A stretch of 64,000 nucleotides of DNA from Paludisphaera soli (GCF_011064595.1 NZ_JAALJI010000031.1:1-64000), one strand, 5' to 3'. Positions 26,159 through 35,166 are shown, counted from the first letter of the stretch. Numbers and translations: made by a program. The notes: generated from the sequence alone by a model not told the origin.

Positions 26159-28890
26159 TGGAGGCATCCCAGGGCTTATCCCCCGCGGACCAGGTGAGGA
26201 GCGGTCGATTCGGGGTCGGCCGGGTCGAATACGACAAGGGGCCGACCACGATCGTCCGGTTCGATCACGGGCTCGAGGAGTGCGCCAAGGACGACCTCGA
26301 AGTCATCGTCACGCCGCTCCAGGCGGTGGAGAGGGGCCGATGGGAGGCTCCGCTCGAGGTCATCGCCCGCATCCAGGCCGAGTCGATACGCTCCGTGAAT
26401 GACGCCTGGGGCGTCTTCTCCCGGTCGAAGATCGACCTCCTGCCGCACCAGCTCTGGGTCTGCCGACGCGTCCTGGAGAGGTGGCCGGCGCGCTGGCTCG
26501 TCGCGGACGACGTCGGCCTCGGCAAGACGATCGAGGCCGGGCTGATCCTCTGGCCTTTACTGGCCCGCGGCCAGGTCCGCCGCCTCCTCGTGCTCTGCCC
26601 GGCCTCCCTCGTCGAGCAATGGCAGTCGCGGATGCGCACGATGTTCGACATCCGCCTCGCCCCTTACCTCGCCGAGGCGGACACCGCCCGGCTCGCCTAC
26701 TTCACGACGCATGACCAGGTCGTCGCCTCGCTCGAGACCATCCGGACTTTCGCCCCGGAGGAGCATAAGACCGCCTCCCGCGAGGACCGGAGCCAGCGGT
26801 TCTTCTCCTGCGAACCGTGGGACCTCGTGATCGTGGACGAAGCCCACAGGCTCAACGCCGAGGAGCGAGCCAAACCGACCCTGGGGCACACGCTGATAGA
26901 TCGCATGGACGGGGCCGGGCTCATTCGATCCCTCGTCTTCTTCACCGGCACCCCACACCGGGGAAAGGAGTACGGATTCCTCTCGCTCCTCAAGCTGCTC
27001 AGGTCCGACCTCTTCGACCCCGAGCAGCCGATGGAGGGGCAGATCTCGCATTTGAGAGAGGTGATGATCCGCAACAACAAGCAGAACGTGACCGACCTGG
27101 CCGGGAACCGGCTCTTCCAGCCGACCGCGGTCAAGAACGAGACGTACGCTTACTCGCCCGCCGAGCAGACGTTCTACGAGATGCTCACGGACTTCATCGT
27201 AACCGGGAAGGCTTACGCCGGAACCCTCAAGGGGTTCGAGGGGACGGCGGTCGGCCTGGTTCTGGTGGCGATGCAGAAACTCGCCTCGAGTTCCGTCGCC
27301 GCCATCCGCCGGGCGCTGCGGGGCCGTCTCGAGCGCATCGGCGAAGCCCGCCGGGAAGTCGACCGGTTCAGGCATCGCCTCGAACGCTACCGCGAGACGG
27401 AAAGCGGGGGGGACCTCGACGCGATGGCCGATCTCGAGGAGAAGATCGCCGCCGAATCCGCCAGCCTGAGCCTGATGGGGGGGGAGGAGCACCGACTCAG
27501 GGAGCTGATCGCAGCGGCGGAGAGGGTCGAACGGGAGACGAGGATCGAGCGGATCGTCGACCTGGTGAGGACTGACTTCCCGGGCCGCTCCGTGCTGTTC
27601 TTCACCGAATACAAGGCGACCCAGTCGCTCCTCATGTCGGCCCTGTTTCGGGAATTCGGCGACGGGTGCGCCACCTTCATCAACGGCGACGGCCAGGCCG
27701 ATGGGATGGTCGATTGCGCGGGCCGCGTCGTCCCCATCCGGGAGTCTCGCGACCGGGCCGCCGATCGATTCAACGGGGGGGCGGTCCGCTTCCTCGTGTC
27801 GACCGAGGCTGCCGGGGAGGGTATCGACCTCCAGGAGACATGCCATACCCTGGTCCACGTGGACCTCCCCTGGAATCCCATGCGGATGCATCAGCGCGTC
27901 GGTCGCCTCAACCGGATCGGGCAGCGGAAACCGGTCGAGGTCGTCATCATCCGCAACCCCGACACCGTCGAGGGGCGGATCTGGGACAAGCTCAATGCGA
28001 AGATCGAGAGCATCATGCGAGCGCTGGGGGGGGCGATGGAGCAGCCCGAGGACTTGATGGAGCTCGTCCTGGGGATGGCCTCCCCGAGTCTTTTCGCCGA
28101 ACTCTATTCGGAAGCCGGGTCGGTCCGCCCGGAATCGCTCTCGGATTGGTTCGACCAAAAGACGGCGAGGTTCGGCGGCCGGGACGCGATCGCTACGGTC
28201 CGCGACCTCGTCGGCAACTCCGCCAGGTTCGATTTCAAGGAAGTGGCCGACCAGCTGCCGCGGGTGGACCTGCCGGCCCTCCGGCCCTTCCTGCTGAACA
28301 TGCTCGCGCTCAACCACCGCAAGGTCCGGGAAGACGAGGAAGGGTTGTCGTTCAAGACTCCAGATGCGTGGATGGACGCGCCGGCGGTGAGGAGAAACTA
28401 CGAGGGCCTGCTCTTCGATCGGAAGCACAGGGCGCCGGACGCCGTGAACCGGGTGCTCGGCGTCGGCCATCCGGCCATCGACCGGCCCCTGCATCAGGCG
28501 TCCGGCTGGACGAAGGCCGCCACGCTCCTCCCCGCCTCGGAACTCTCCGCGCCGATCGCCGTGTTTCGCGTGACGGATCGCATCACCGGATCCGGCGGCC
28601 AGGTGCGTTCCGTCGTCGTCGGCGTCGAAACACCCGCCCATGCGGCACCCGCTTCGGTCCTCAGCGACTGGCGGCTTCTGCTGAAGCTCAACGACCTGGT
28701 CGCATCCAGAATTTCTAGGGGGCAGTTATCAACCCTGAATCCTCCATCATCGGAGACCATCCGAGAGGCCCTCCGGGGGGCCGAATCCTCCCTCGCGAGA
28801 GAGCTCCCGCGGCTGGACCTCCCGTTCCGGTTCCCCACGCTCGATCTCCTCGCCGTCCTCTGGCCCGGGGAAGTCGCTCCCCGATCATGA
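26158..28890 (+). CDS. SNF2/RapA-type helicase partner of the giant ATPase
   Basis: 910 residues. An N-terminal segment (GRFGVGRVEYDKGPTTIVRF) resembles a small SH3/Tudor-like barrel. Helicase motifs follow: I ADDVGLGKTIEAG (about 115-127), II IVDEAHRLN (about 225-233), III FFTGTPHRGKEYG, and V-VI STEAAGEGIDLQET and HQRVGRLNRIGQ (about 578-589). A charged coiled-coil insertion lies at about 388-438. It overlaps the giant ATPase gene by one base. The DrmD-like motor design suggests DNA translocation or remodelling. No nuclease or methylase is encoded directly downstream, so if this is a defence unit, cutting may come from an unrecognised domain in the partner or from neighbouring systems. Confidence 0.88.
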   Translation: MEASQGLSPADQVRSGRFGVGRVEYDKGPTTIVRFDHGLEECAKDDLEVIVTPLQAVERGRWEAPLEVIARIQAESIRSVNDAWGVFSRSKIDLLPHQLWVCRRVLERWPARWLVADDVGLGKTIEAGLILWPLLARGQVRRLLVLCPASLVEQWQSRMRTMFDIRLAPYLAEADTARLAYFTTHDQVVASLETIRTFAPEEHKTASREDRSQRFFSCEPWDLVIVDEAHRLNAEERAKPTLGHTLIDRMDGAGLIRSLVFFTGTPHRGKEYGFLSLLKLLRSDLFDPEQPMEGQISHLREVMIRNNKQNVTDLAGNRLFQPTAVKNETYAYSPAEQTFYEMLTDFIVTGKAYAGTLKGFEGTAVGLVLVAMQKLASSSVAAIRRALRGRLERIGEARREVDRFRHRLERYRETESGGDLDAMADLEEKIAAESASLSLMGGEEHRLRELIAAAERVERETRIERIVDLVRTDFPGRSVLFFTEYKATQSLLMSALFREFGDGCATFINGDGQADGMVDCAGRVVPIRESRDRAADRFNGGAVRFLVSTEAAGEGIDLQETCHTLVHVDLPWNPMRMHQRVGRLNRIGQRKPVEVVIIRNPDTVEGRIWDKLNAKIESIMRALGGAMEQPEDLMELVLGMASPSLFAELYSEAGSVRPESLSDWFDQKTARFGGRDAIATVRDLVGNSARFDFKEVADQLPRVDLPALRPFLLNMLALNHRKVREDEEGLSFKTPDAWMDAPAVRRNYEGLLFDRKHRAPDAVNRVLGVGHPAIDRPLHQASGWTKAATLLPASELSAPIAVFRVTDRITGSGGQVRSVVVGVETPAHAAPASVLSDWRLLLKLNDLVASRISRGQLSTLNPPSSETIREALRGAESSLARELPRLDLPFRFPTLDLLAVLWPGEVAPRS

Positions 28891-29486
28891 CCACGGTAGA
28901 TTCCTGTCCTCGACACCGTCTTGGCCAACTCCATCTTGGAACCGCGGGAGAGGCCTGGTTTATTCCAACCCCAGAGGTCCGAATCTCAATCAGATACCGG
29001 GTAGCGGCCTGATCGCCCGGGTTTCCGTAGTGTCGCGGAATGGAGGCCCCGTGGCGGATGCCTCTGGCCGGGTTAAGCATTTGATTACCGCCCGGAGCGC
29101 ACTTCGAAGGTTGAGGCGACGTTCTCGGACGTCCTGGCTGTGCTCCGTAGGACTTGCTGGGGCGGGCTGGATATTCGGACATCCGCCCGCGACCTGAGAC
29201 ATGTAAGATCCCCAAGGCGCAGCTCGACCGCCTTATCGACGCCATCTGCAACGCTCATTTAACCGTACAAAGTCGAGCCAAGTAGAACAGACATTAAGCC
29301 TTGGCCGTTTTCCAGCATGTGGCTGCATGCGTGGCGTCAGCAGGTGAAGAAGCGCCAAGAAAGCGCCGTCCCAGCCCTTCCGTTTCAAAATGGAAGAAGT
29401 CCTTCGGCAGGGTGCCCGAAGCTATCCCATCGAAGCGAGGCCGCAGGGGTTTTCCGACGACCAGTCGACCCGCTAATGCCCAAGAG
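28891..29486. other. Gene-poor stretch after the helicase, probably relic DNA
   Basis: No complete gene is supported here. A short forward frame near 29201-29283 reads KIPKAQLDRLIDAICNAH and ends in a stop. It could be the last residues of a lost transposase or another gene, but I cannot assign it. The base composition is mixed and no strong promoter or terminator was recognised. Confidence 0.35.
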
Positions 29487-29606
29487 GTCGAGTTGGATCA
29501 GCTCGTCTGGATCGGAACGCAGTTGAAGGACGCCGAGGCGGTCATCGCCGCCTGCGAGCGACTGAACCTCGACGGCCCGGTCGCGTCACGCCCGACCCGT
29601 CAGTAG
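29487..29606 (+). pseudogene. Fragment resembling the N-terminus of a DUF1257 gene
   Basis: The forward frame reads LVWIGTQLKDAEAVIAACER and then LNLDGPV before running out. It aligns by eye with the DUF1257 protein at 1268-1636 (ETQLRDPAAIASACRRLGL). Only about 30 residues resemble the family; the rest is missing, and there is no start codon at the expected position. It is probably a leftover of a second DUF1257 copy. The match is short, so the call is moderate. Confidence 0.45.
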
Positions 29607-29618
29607 GAGAGGAATTCA

Positions 29619-30527
29619 ATGCCCGCCGACATCTTGCACATCACGTCCGAGGAAAATTGGGAGCAAGCCGTCGTCGAGGACGTATACCGGGGCGACACCC
29701 TGGCGACCGAAGGCTTCATCCACTGCTGCACGCCCGAGCAAATCGCCGGGGTCCGCGACAGGTACTTCCGCGGGCGGATGAATTTGGTCGTCCTGCGGAT
29801 CGACCGCGAGAAGCTCGAGCCGCCCCTGGAGTGAGAAGGTCCGCCGGACTCCGAGGAACTGTTCCCCCACCTGTACGGCCCGCTGAATCTTGATGCAGTG
29901 GTCGAGGTCGTGCCGCTCGAAGATCTGCCCGATGCGCTCCGTTTTCGCGAAGCGGAGTCGGGGGAGACCGCGACCGAGCGGAGGGTTCTCCGGGCCGTCG
30001 GCTACTGGAGGTCGCACCGCGCCGACGCGCCCCGGCTGCCGGACCCCGCATCCCTGGTCCAGCCCTGTTGGCACTCCGAGTCGCTCGACGAGATCGTCGC
30101 TTACCTGAAGTCGGGGCGGCGTTTCATCGCGTGGTTCGGGGAATCCTACTGCCGCTTCGGGTGCTGGGATGGCGTCCTCGAGCTGGACGACGGCCCCGAC
30201 GAGGAGGCGGCCTGGAAGGAGGCCCTGGACCGATACGGCGAGCCGGCGGACATGGGCTCCTGCGACCTCTACGACGGCGAGTGGGTCTGGCCCGAGGGCC
30301 TGGCCCACTACGTCGAGCGGCACGCGGTCCGGTTGCCCGAGGAGTTCGTGGAGGACATGCGGTCCCGTTCCTGGACGGTTCCGGAGTTGCCGGAGGAGCC
30401 CGATGTCGAGGCCGAAGGCGAAGATGAGGGCGAAGACGAGGACGAGGTGCCGCAGGGCGTCTACTACGTCGAGGACTACTCGTTCTGGATCTCGTGGGCC
30501 GAGCGGGAGGCCGGCAGGTCGTCATGA
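29619..30527 (+). pseudogene. DUF952-domain protein interrupted by an in-frame TGA
   Basis: ATG 29619 follows AGGAG. The frame encodes DILHITSEENWEQAV, GFIHCCTPEQIAGV and MNLVVLRIDREKLEPPLE, a DUF952 domain. It then meets TGA at 29832-29834. The same frame continues without another stop as EGPPDSEELFPHLYGPLNLD, which is the expected end of a DUF952 domain, and then about 200 further residues to 30527. Family members usually have an aromatic residue at this point, so a TGG to TGA change is likely. The C-terminal extension (FIAWFGESYCRFGCWDGVLE, then an acidic repeat-rich tail) is not recognised. If no readthrough occurs, the product is a 71-residue truncated domain. Confidence 0.65.
29898..30527 (+). 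CDS. Possible separately translated C-terminal part of the DUF952 gene
   Basis: After the in-frame TGA at 29832, translation could restart at GTG 29898 and give about 209 residues. The segment contains SLDEIVAYLKSGRRFIAWFG, CRFGCWDGVLELDDG, GSCDLYDGEWVWPEG and an Asp/Glu-rich tail ending YYVEDYSFWISWAERE. I do not recognise the family. No clear ribosome binding site precedes the GTG, so this is an alternative to the simple pseudogene reading. Confidence 0.35.
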   Translation: MVEVVPLEDLPDALRFREAESGETATERRVLRAVGYWRSHRADAPRLPDPASLVQPCWHSESLDEIVAYLKSGRRFIAWFGESYCRFGCWDGVLELDDGPDEEAAWKEALDRYGEPADMGSCDLYDGEWVWPEGLAHYVERHAVRLPEEFVEDMRSRSWTVPELPEEPDVEAEGEDEGEDEDEVPQGVYYVEDYSFWISWAEREAGRSS

Positions 30528-30970
30528 CGACGTGGACGCCGGAGGAGATCGGTCGTCAGGGGCGTCTTACCCTCTTGATGCCGCCCTGCGTGAACAGCAG
30601 GCTTGTCCTCACCGAGCGGGCGATCACCTGCGCCGCCGCCGACCCCGATCACCGCCGCCATAACCAACGCCACCGCCGACACGGGGCCCACAAGCCTTTG
30701 AGATCGTTGACCGACGTACTCGTAGTCGTGCAGGGCGTCGATGGCCGCCTGGGCGGGGCCTGGAGCCCGGGTTCCTTGAGCGATACCATAAGGCTCCCCC
30801 CTCGGCGCCCGTTGCTGGTTGGGGCGAGGACGGAAGTGCGCCGAGAGGTACGTCCGGCGTCCGAACGTCGGGACCGGTGCGATGATCGGCCTCCGCTCGG
30901 GGATCGATGAGGACGCAAGGGCCGGGAAATCGCCGCCATGCGAGATCGAGCGCCATAACGGACGGACCCC
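30528..30970. other. Stretch without a supported gene
   Basis: No frame on either strand has convincing protein features. A minus-strand frame contains a short hydrophobic run (VGPVSAVALVMAAVIGV) but lacks a good start and a recognisable family. The stretch may be decayed coding DNA. The gene at 30971 begins shortly after ACGGACCCC, with no strong ribosome binding site. Confidence 0.3.
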
Positions 30971-31402
30971 ATGACTACGTTCGTAGACGACGACCCCGGC
31001 TACCTGGAGTGGGCGGCCGCCCACCCCGACGGCTACGTGGTCAACTGCGGTCGGACGCCGGGCCCCGATTATTTGAAGCTGCACAGGGCCTCGTGCAACT
31101 TCATCCGCTCCTCCAAGCGATCAAACTGGACGACGGGCGACTACATCAAAGTCTGTTCGGTGGACCTCGGCGACCTGCGACGATGGGCCTCGGGCGAGGT
31201 CGGCGGAGATCTCCAGCCGTGCCAGAGCTGCTCGCCGGCGCCCGTCAAGGGAAACCTCCCGATCAAAAAGGGCGTGCGAGGAGGGACCGGCACCGGTGGC
31301 GGTCCGAGCCGCTTGGGAACGACGAAGAACGTCGTCGAGTTCCTGGCCGCCCTGATGGCCGTGATCGGGGGAATCGTGGCGTTCATCCAGTGGCTCAAGT
31401 GA
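30971..31402 (+). CDS. Small hypothetical protein with C-terminal membrane anchor, upstream of McrBC
   Basis: 143 residues. The N-terminal 80 residues form a compact domain (FVDDDPGYLEWAAAHPDGYV, LHRASCNFI, GDYIKVCSVDLGDLRRWA) with several cysteines, closing with CQSC. A Gly/Thr-rich linker leads to a hydrophobic helix (VVEFLAALMAVIGGIVAFIQWL) at the very C-terminus, which looks like a tail anchor. I do not recognise a named family. It lies directly before mcrB on the same strand and may be part of the same unit, but the 54-base gap leaves that open. Confidence 0.6.
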   Translation: MTTFVDDDPGYLEWAAAHPDGYVVNCGRTPGPDYLKLHRASCNFIRSSKRSNWTTGDYIKVCSVDLGDLRRWASGEVGGDLQPCQSCSPAPVKGNLPIKKGVRGGTGTGGGPSRLGTTKNVVEFLAALMAVIGGIVAFIQWLK

Positions 31403-31456
31403 CCTCGCGGGTCCGCGAGCGCCTCGGACCTCGGCGGATGGTGGTCCAGGTGGTCC

Positions 31457-33862
31457 ATGCGCCTGCACTGCTCCCGGCCGAGTCGAGCCCCACGGGTTCA
31501 ACGACGGCCGCCTGAGCGACGAGACCCAAGCCTGGACGATTCCTACCATCAGCTGCGGGACCTCAAGAACATGCTCGACGACCGGATCAGGTCCCGAATC
31601 CTCGACGACCACAAGAAGCTGACCGCCGACGGCAAGCTCCTGTCGAGGTCGCAGTTGGATGCCAGCTACCGGACGTTCCGCAGCCGGTTCGGGCCGGACG
31701 TGCTGGCGGGGCTCGACGGCGAAGAGCTCCTGGAAACGATGCACGCCCACGGCAACCGGGACAGCCTCGTCTACTGGCTGGAGTTCAAGAACGACGACGA
31801 GTTCCCGGCCCGCTTCGGGAGCATCTCCGGGGGCAGCGCCTTCAAATTCGGCGTCTTCCGAGGCAAGGAGTCCGGCAACTGGGTGTCGGGCTCGCCGCAG
31901 AATGTGAGGCAATTGACAGTCCAGGAGGCGGTCGAGATCGCCCGCAAGCACCGGGACGAGTTGATCCGGGGGACCGCGCGGCTCGGCATGGTTCCCGACC
32001 TCGCCGACGACGCCGAGTATCGGGGTCTCCAGGTAGACCTCGGGCGGATCGCCCCGTCGGTCGGCGACCTGGCCTGGGGCCACAAATACTTCTCCCTGAT
32101 GCACCCCGAGAAGCTCGACGACTACCACAACGCCGACTACCAGCGGTTCCACCTCGTCAAGCTGCTCCAGGTCCCGCCCGAGGGCGAGGGCCGCTACCTC
32201 TGCGCCGGTCGCTTCGTGGCCGCCGCCGACGAACTCGGCCTCCCGATCAACCATCTGACGACGACCCTCAACCACCGCGACGGGGAGCCGCACGCCTACT
32301 GGCGGGTCGACACGTCCGACGGGACGCAGCCGAGGGGCCGCTGGCCGCTCATGCGGGACGGGGCCTGCGTGGCGATCGGCTGGCCCGACCTGGGCGACCT
32401 GTCCGATTTCGAGAAGGACGCCGCCAACAAGCAGAGGCTGGTCGAACTAATCGGCGAGCGACATCCCGGCACTCCCCAGCAGGTCGGGAGGGCGGCCGCG
32501 CAGGTCCTCAACTTCGCCAAGGGGATCGCCGAGGGCGACGTCGTCCTCGCCTGCGACGGCCAGGCCGTCCTCGGCGTCGGTCGCGTCGTCGGGGCGTACG
32601 TCCACGAGCCCGCCTCCGACTTCCCCCACCGCCGGGCCGTCGAGTGGCTCTCGCTGGACGAGTGGAGGATGCCCGAGCCCGAGGGGCTCCAAACGACCGT
32701 CCACCGGCTCAGGAAGGCCCCGGCCAACCTCGTCGAGGCGGAGCGACGTTCGCTCGGCGGTCAGATCGTCCACGGGTCGCCGGGTCCGGGGCCGTCCAAG
32801 ACGGGCGGCGGGGCCGCGCCCCGCCTCGTAGGCGTGGCGGGTCGCATCCAGGCCGTGCTCGAACGCAAGGGCCAGGCGATCCTCTACGGGCCTCCGGGCA
32901 CCGGGAAGACGTACTGGGCCGAGCGGACGGCGCTCGACCTCGCCTCGTACCCGCTAGCCGGCAAGCCCTTCGACGGGCTGTCGGAGGGCGAGAAGGCCGA
33001 GGTGACGGGCGGACCTTCTGGACTTGGGTCGGTCCGCATGGTCAGCTTCCACCCGGCTTACGGGTACGAGGACTTCATCGAGGGCTACCGCCCCGAATTG
33101 CACGAAGGGCGGATGACCTTCGCCCTCCGGGACGGCGTCTTCAAGGAGTTGTGCCGGGACGCCGAGAAACGGCCCGATCGCCCCTTCGTCCTGATCATCG
33201 ACGAGATCAACCGGGGCGACGTCACCCGCATCTTCGGCGAACTGCTGACGGTCGTCGAGAAGGACAAGCGGGGCAAGTCGGTCGTCCTGCCGCTGAGCCG
33301 AGCGGCCTTCCGGGTACCCCCGAACGTCCTGCTCATCGGGACGATGAACACGGCGGACCGCTCGATCGCCCTGCTCGACGCCGCCCTGCGGCGTCGGTTC
33401 GGGTTCGTCGAGTTGATGCCGGACGCTTCGCTGCTCGAGGGCGTCGCCGTCGCCGACGTCCCGCTGGGTCCCTGGCTGGAGGCGCTCAACCGCCGGATCT
33501 GCGAGCACGTCGGGCGGGACGCCCGCAACCTCCAGGTCGGCCACTCGTTCCTCATGGAGGCGGGCAGGCCGGTCCGGGACGCCGCCCGGTTCTTCCGGGT
33601 CGTCCGCGACGAGATCATCCCGCTCCTGGAGGAGTATTGCTACGAGGATTTCGACGCCCTGCACGCCATCCTCGGCGGCGGCCTGGTCGATCTTCCGAAC
33701 CGGGCGATCCGCCACGAACTGTTCGAGGGGCCGACGGGGCCGGAACTGGGCCAGGCGCTCCTGGCCCCGTGCCCCGAGGTGTTGACCTCGCTCAAGGCCG
33801 TGACGAGCCTCGACGAGGCCGAGGCCGACGAGGACGAGCCCGATGCGGGGTCGCCGTCGTGA
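31457..33862 (+). CDS. mcrB: McrB-like GTPase subunit of a modification-dependent restriction system
   Basis: 801 residues from ATG 31457. The C-terminal AAA+ domain has Walker A GPPGTGKT (about 477-484), Walker B IIDEINRGDVTRIFGELL (about 579-596) and the McrB-type GTP signature GTMNTADRS (about 628-636) with an arginine finger in LRRRFGF. Before it, about residues 325-415 (GIAEGDVVLACDGQAVLGVG, then a tail with HRRAVEWL) resemble an EVE/PUA-like fold that could read modified bases. The first 26 residues look non-native; recognisable sequence begins at LDDSYHQLRDLKNM near 31532. ATG 31571 is an alternative start. The stop overlaps the mcrC start (GTGA). Together the pair is expected to cut modified foreign DNA. 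Confidence 0.88.
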   Translation: MRLHCSRPSRAPRVQRRPPERRDPSLDDSYHQLRDLKNMLDDRIRSRILDDHKKLTADGKLLSRSQLDASYRTFRSRFGPDVLAGLDGEELLETMHAHGNRDSLVYWLEFKNDDEFPARFGSISGGSAFKFGVFRGKESGNWVSGSPQNVRQLTVQEAVEIARKHRDELIRGTARLGMVPDLADDAEYRGLQVDLGRIAPSVGDLAWGHKYFSLMHPEKLDDYHNADYQRFHLVKLLQVPPEGEGRYLCAGRFVAAADELGLPINHLTTTLNHRDGEPHAYWRVDTSDGTQPRGRWPLMRDGACVAIGWPDLGDLSDFEKDAANKQRLVELIGERHPGTPQQVGRAAAQVLNFAKGIAEGDVVLACDGQAVLGVGRVVGAYVHEPASDFPHRRAVEWLSLDEWRMPEPEGLQTTVHRLRKAPANLVEAERRSLGGQIVHGSPGPGPSKTGGGAAPRLVGVAGRIQAVLERKGQAILYGPPGTGKTYWAERTALDLASYPLAGKPFDGLSEGEKAEVTGGPSGLGSVRMVSFHPAYGYEDFIEGYRPELHEGRMTFALRDGVFKELCRDAEKRPDRPFVLIIDEINRGDVTRIFGELLTVVEKDKRGKSVVLPLSRAAFRVPPNVLLIGTMNTADRSIALLDAALRRRFGFVELMPDASLLEGVAVADVPLGPWLEALNRRICEHVGRDARNLQVGHSFLMEAGRPVRDAARFFRVVRDEIIPLLEEYCYEDFDALHAILGGGLVDLPNRAIRHELFEGPTGPELGQALLAPCPEVLTSLKAVTSLDEAEADEDEPDAGSPS

Positions 33863-35166
33863 CGGGCCTCGCCGTCCGGCTCGCCGAGTGGCAGACCATC
33901 TCGCCGGTCCCTGGAAGCCCGACGGCGGGCCTCGTCCTGGGCGACGACCCGGCGGTGCGGGACCTGGCCCGTCGGCTCTCCGACTCCCGGATGCTGGTGG
34001 TCCAAGAGCTCCGCACGGGCCTGTCCGTCGCTTCGACCTCGTTCGTCGGGCGGGTCCGGCTCGGCGGGGTCGAGATCACGGTCGTCCCCAAGCTGCGGTC
34101 CGAGACCCTGCTGAGCCTGCTCCGCTTCGCCTACGGCCTACGGCACCTGCACCTGCTGCCCTCGACCTCCCACGCCACGCAAGACGTCGGGTTCCAGGAC
34201 GTCCTGGTGTGGCAGCTGGTCGAAGAGGCCCGGGAACTCCTTGCGAGGGGTCTGAGGCGGGCGTACGTGCGGCGGGAGGAACTCCTGGCCTCGCCCCGAG
34301 GCCGGATCGACTTCCAGGCGATGGCGGGTCGGGGGCCCCTCGCGGCGGCGACCCTCCCGTGCGTGCACCACCGCCGGGACCCGGACCGCCTGATCAATCG
34401 GGTGCTCCTGGCGGGCCTGCGGCTGGCCGCCTCGGTGGCCGCCGACCGGGGGCTGAGGGTCCGGGCGAGGCGGCTCGCCGACCTCCTGGGGGAGGGCATC
34501 TCGCCGACCCGGCTCGACCGGGAGGTCTTCCGGCGACTGGCGGGCGAGATGGACCGGACGACCAGGCCGTACGAGCCCGCCGTCTCGCTCGTCCGCATCC
34601 TCCACGAGGGCGGCGGGCCGTCCCTGGGCGAGGAGCCGGCCGGGCCGAGCCTGCCCGGCTTCCTGTTCGACATGAACCGGTTCTTCCAGGCGTTGCTCGG
34701 CCGGTTCCTGGCCGACAACCTGCCCGAGCACTCCGTCCGTTCGGAGCACCGGCTCTCCGGCATGTTCGCCTACCTGCCGGGATGGAACCCCCGCCGCAGC
34801 AAGGCGCCGACGCCCCGCCCGGACTTCGTGATCTCGCAAGGGCCGGAGACGGTGGCGATCCTGGATGCGAAATACCGGGACCTCTGGGAGAACCCGCTGC
34901 CCAGGGACATGCTCTACCAGCTTGCGATCTATGCGCTGAGCCACGAGGGCGGGACGGCCACGATCCTGTACCCGACCACGCACGCCCAGGCTAGGGAGGC
35001 ACGGATCGAGGTGCGGAACCCGATCCATGGGGGGAGGCGGGGTTCGGTCATTGTGAGGCCCGTCGATCTGGAGACTCTGGAACGGCTGATCTCGGCCCGA
35101 ACGACCACGGCCACAGTCCGGGAGCGACGACACTATGCCTCTCTGCTCGCCTTGGGCGCCGGATGA
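33859..35166 (+). CDS. mcrC: McrC-like nuclease subunit
   Basis: 435 residues starting at GTG 33859, which overlaps the mcrB stop. The N-terminal region (LAEWQTIS, FVGRVRLGGVEITVVPKL) matches the McrC opening. The C-terminal PD-(D/E)XK nuclease has RPDFVI followed by VAILDAKYRDL (about residues 319-341), giving D-x(n)-DAK, and then MLYQLAIYAL. McrC is recruited by McrB-GTP oligomers and supplies DNA cleavage. The gene looks intact. An ISL3 relic and a HEPN gene follow on the other strand after about 95 bases. Confidence 0.88.
   Translation: MTGLAVRLAEWQTISPVPGSPTAGLVLGDDPAVRDLARRLSDSRMLVVQELRTGLSVASTSFVGRVRLGGVEITVVPKLRSETLLSLLRFAYGLRHLHLLPSTSHATQDVGFQDVLVWQLVEEARELLARGLRRAYVRREELLASPRGRIDFQAMAGRGPLAAATLPCVHHRRDPDRLINRVLLAGLRLAASVAADRGLRVRARRLADLLGEGISPTRLDREVFRRLAGEMDRTTRPYEPAVSLVRILHEGGGPSLGEEPAGPSLPGFLFDMNRFFQALLGRFLADNLPEHSVRSEHRLSGMFAYLPGWNPRRSKAPTPRPDFVISQGPETVAILDAKYRDLWENPLPRDMLYQLAIYALSHEGGTATILYPTTHAQAREARIEVRNPIHGGRRGSVIVRPVDLETLERLISARTTTATVRERRHYASLLALGAG

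Noticed and set aside
29832-29834. UGA as selenocysteine in the DUF952 gene
   Set aside because: No hairpin resembling a SECIS element was seen directly after the codon, and the position corresponds to an ordinary aromatic residue rather than a redox Cys.
30476-31084. Minus-strand frame with a hydrophobic stretch
   Set aside because: It lacks a plausible start near the hydrophobic part, overlaps the gene at 30971 and shows no conserved pattern.
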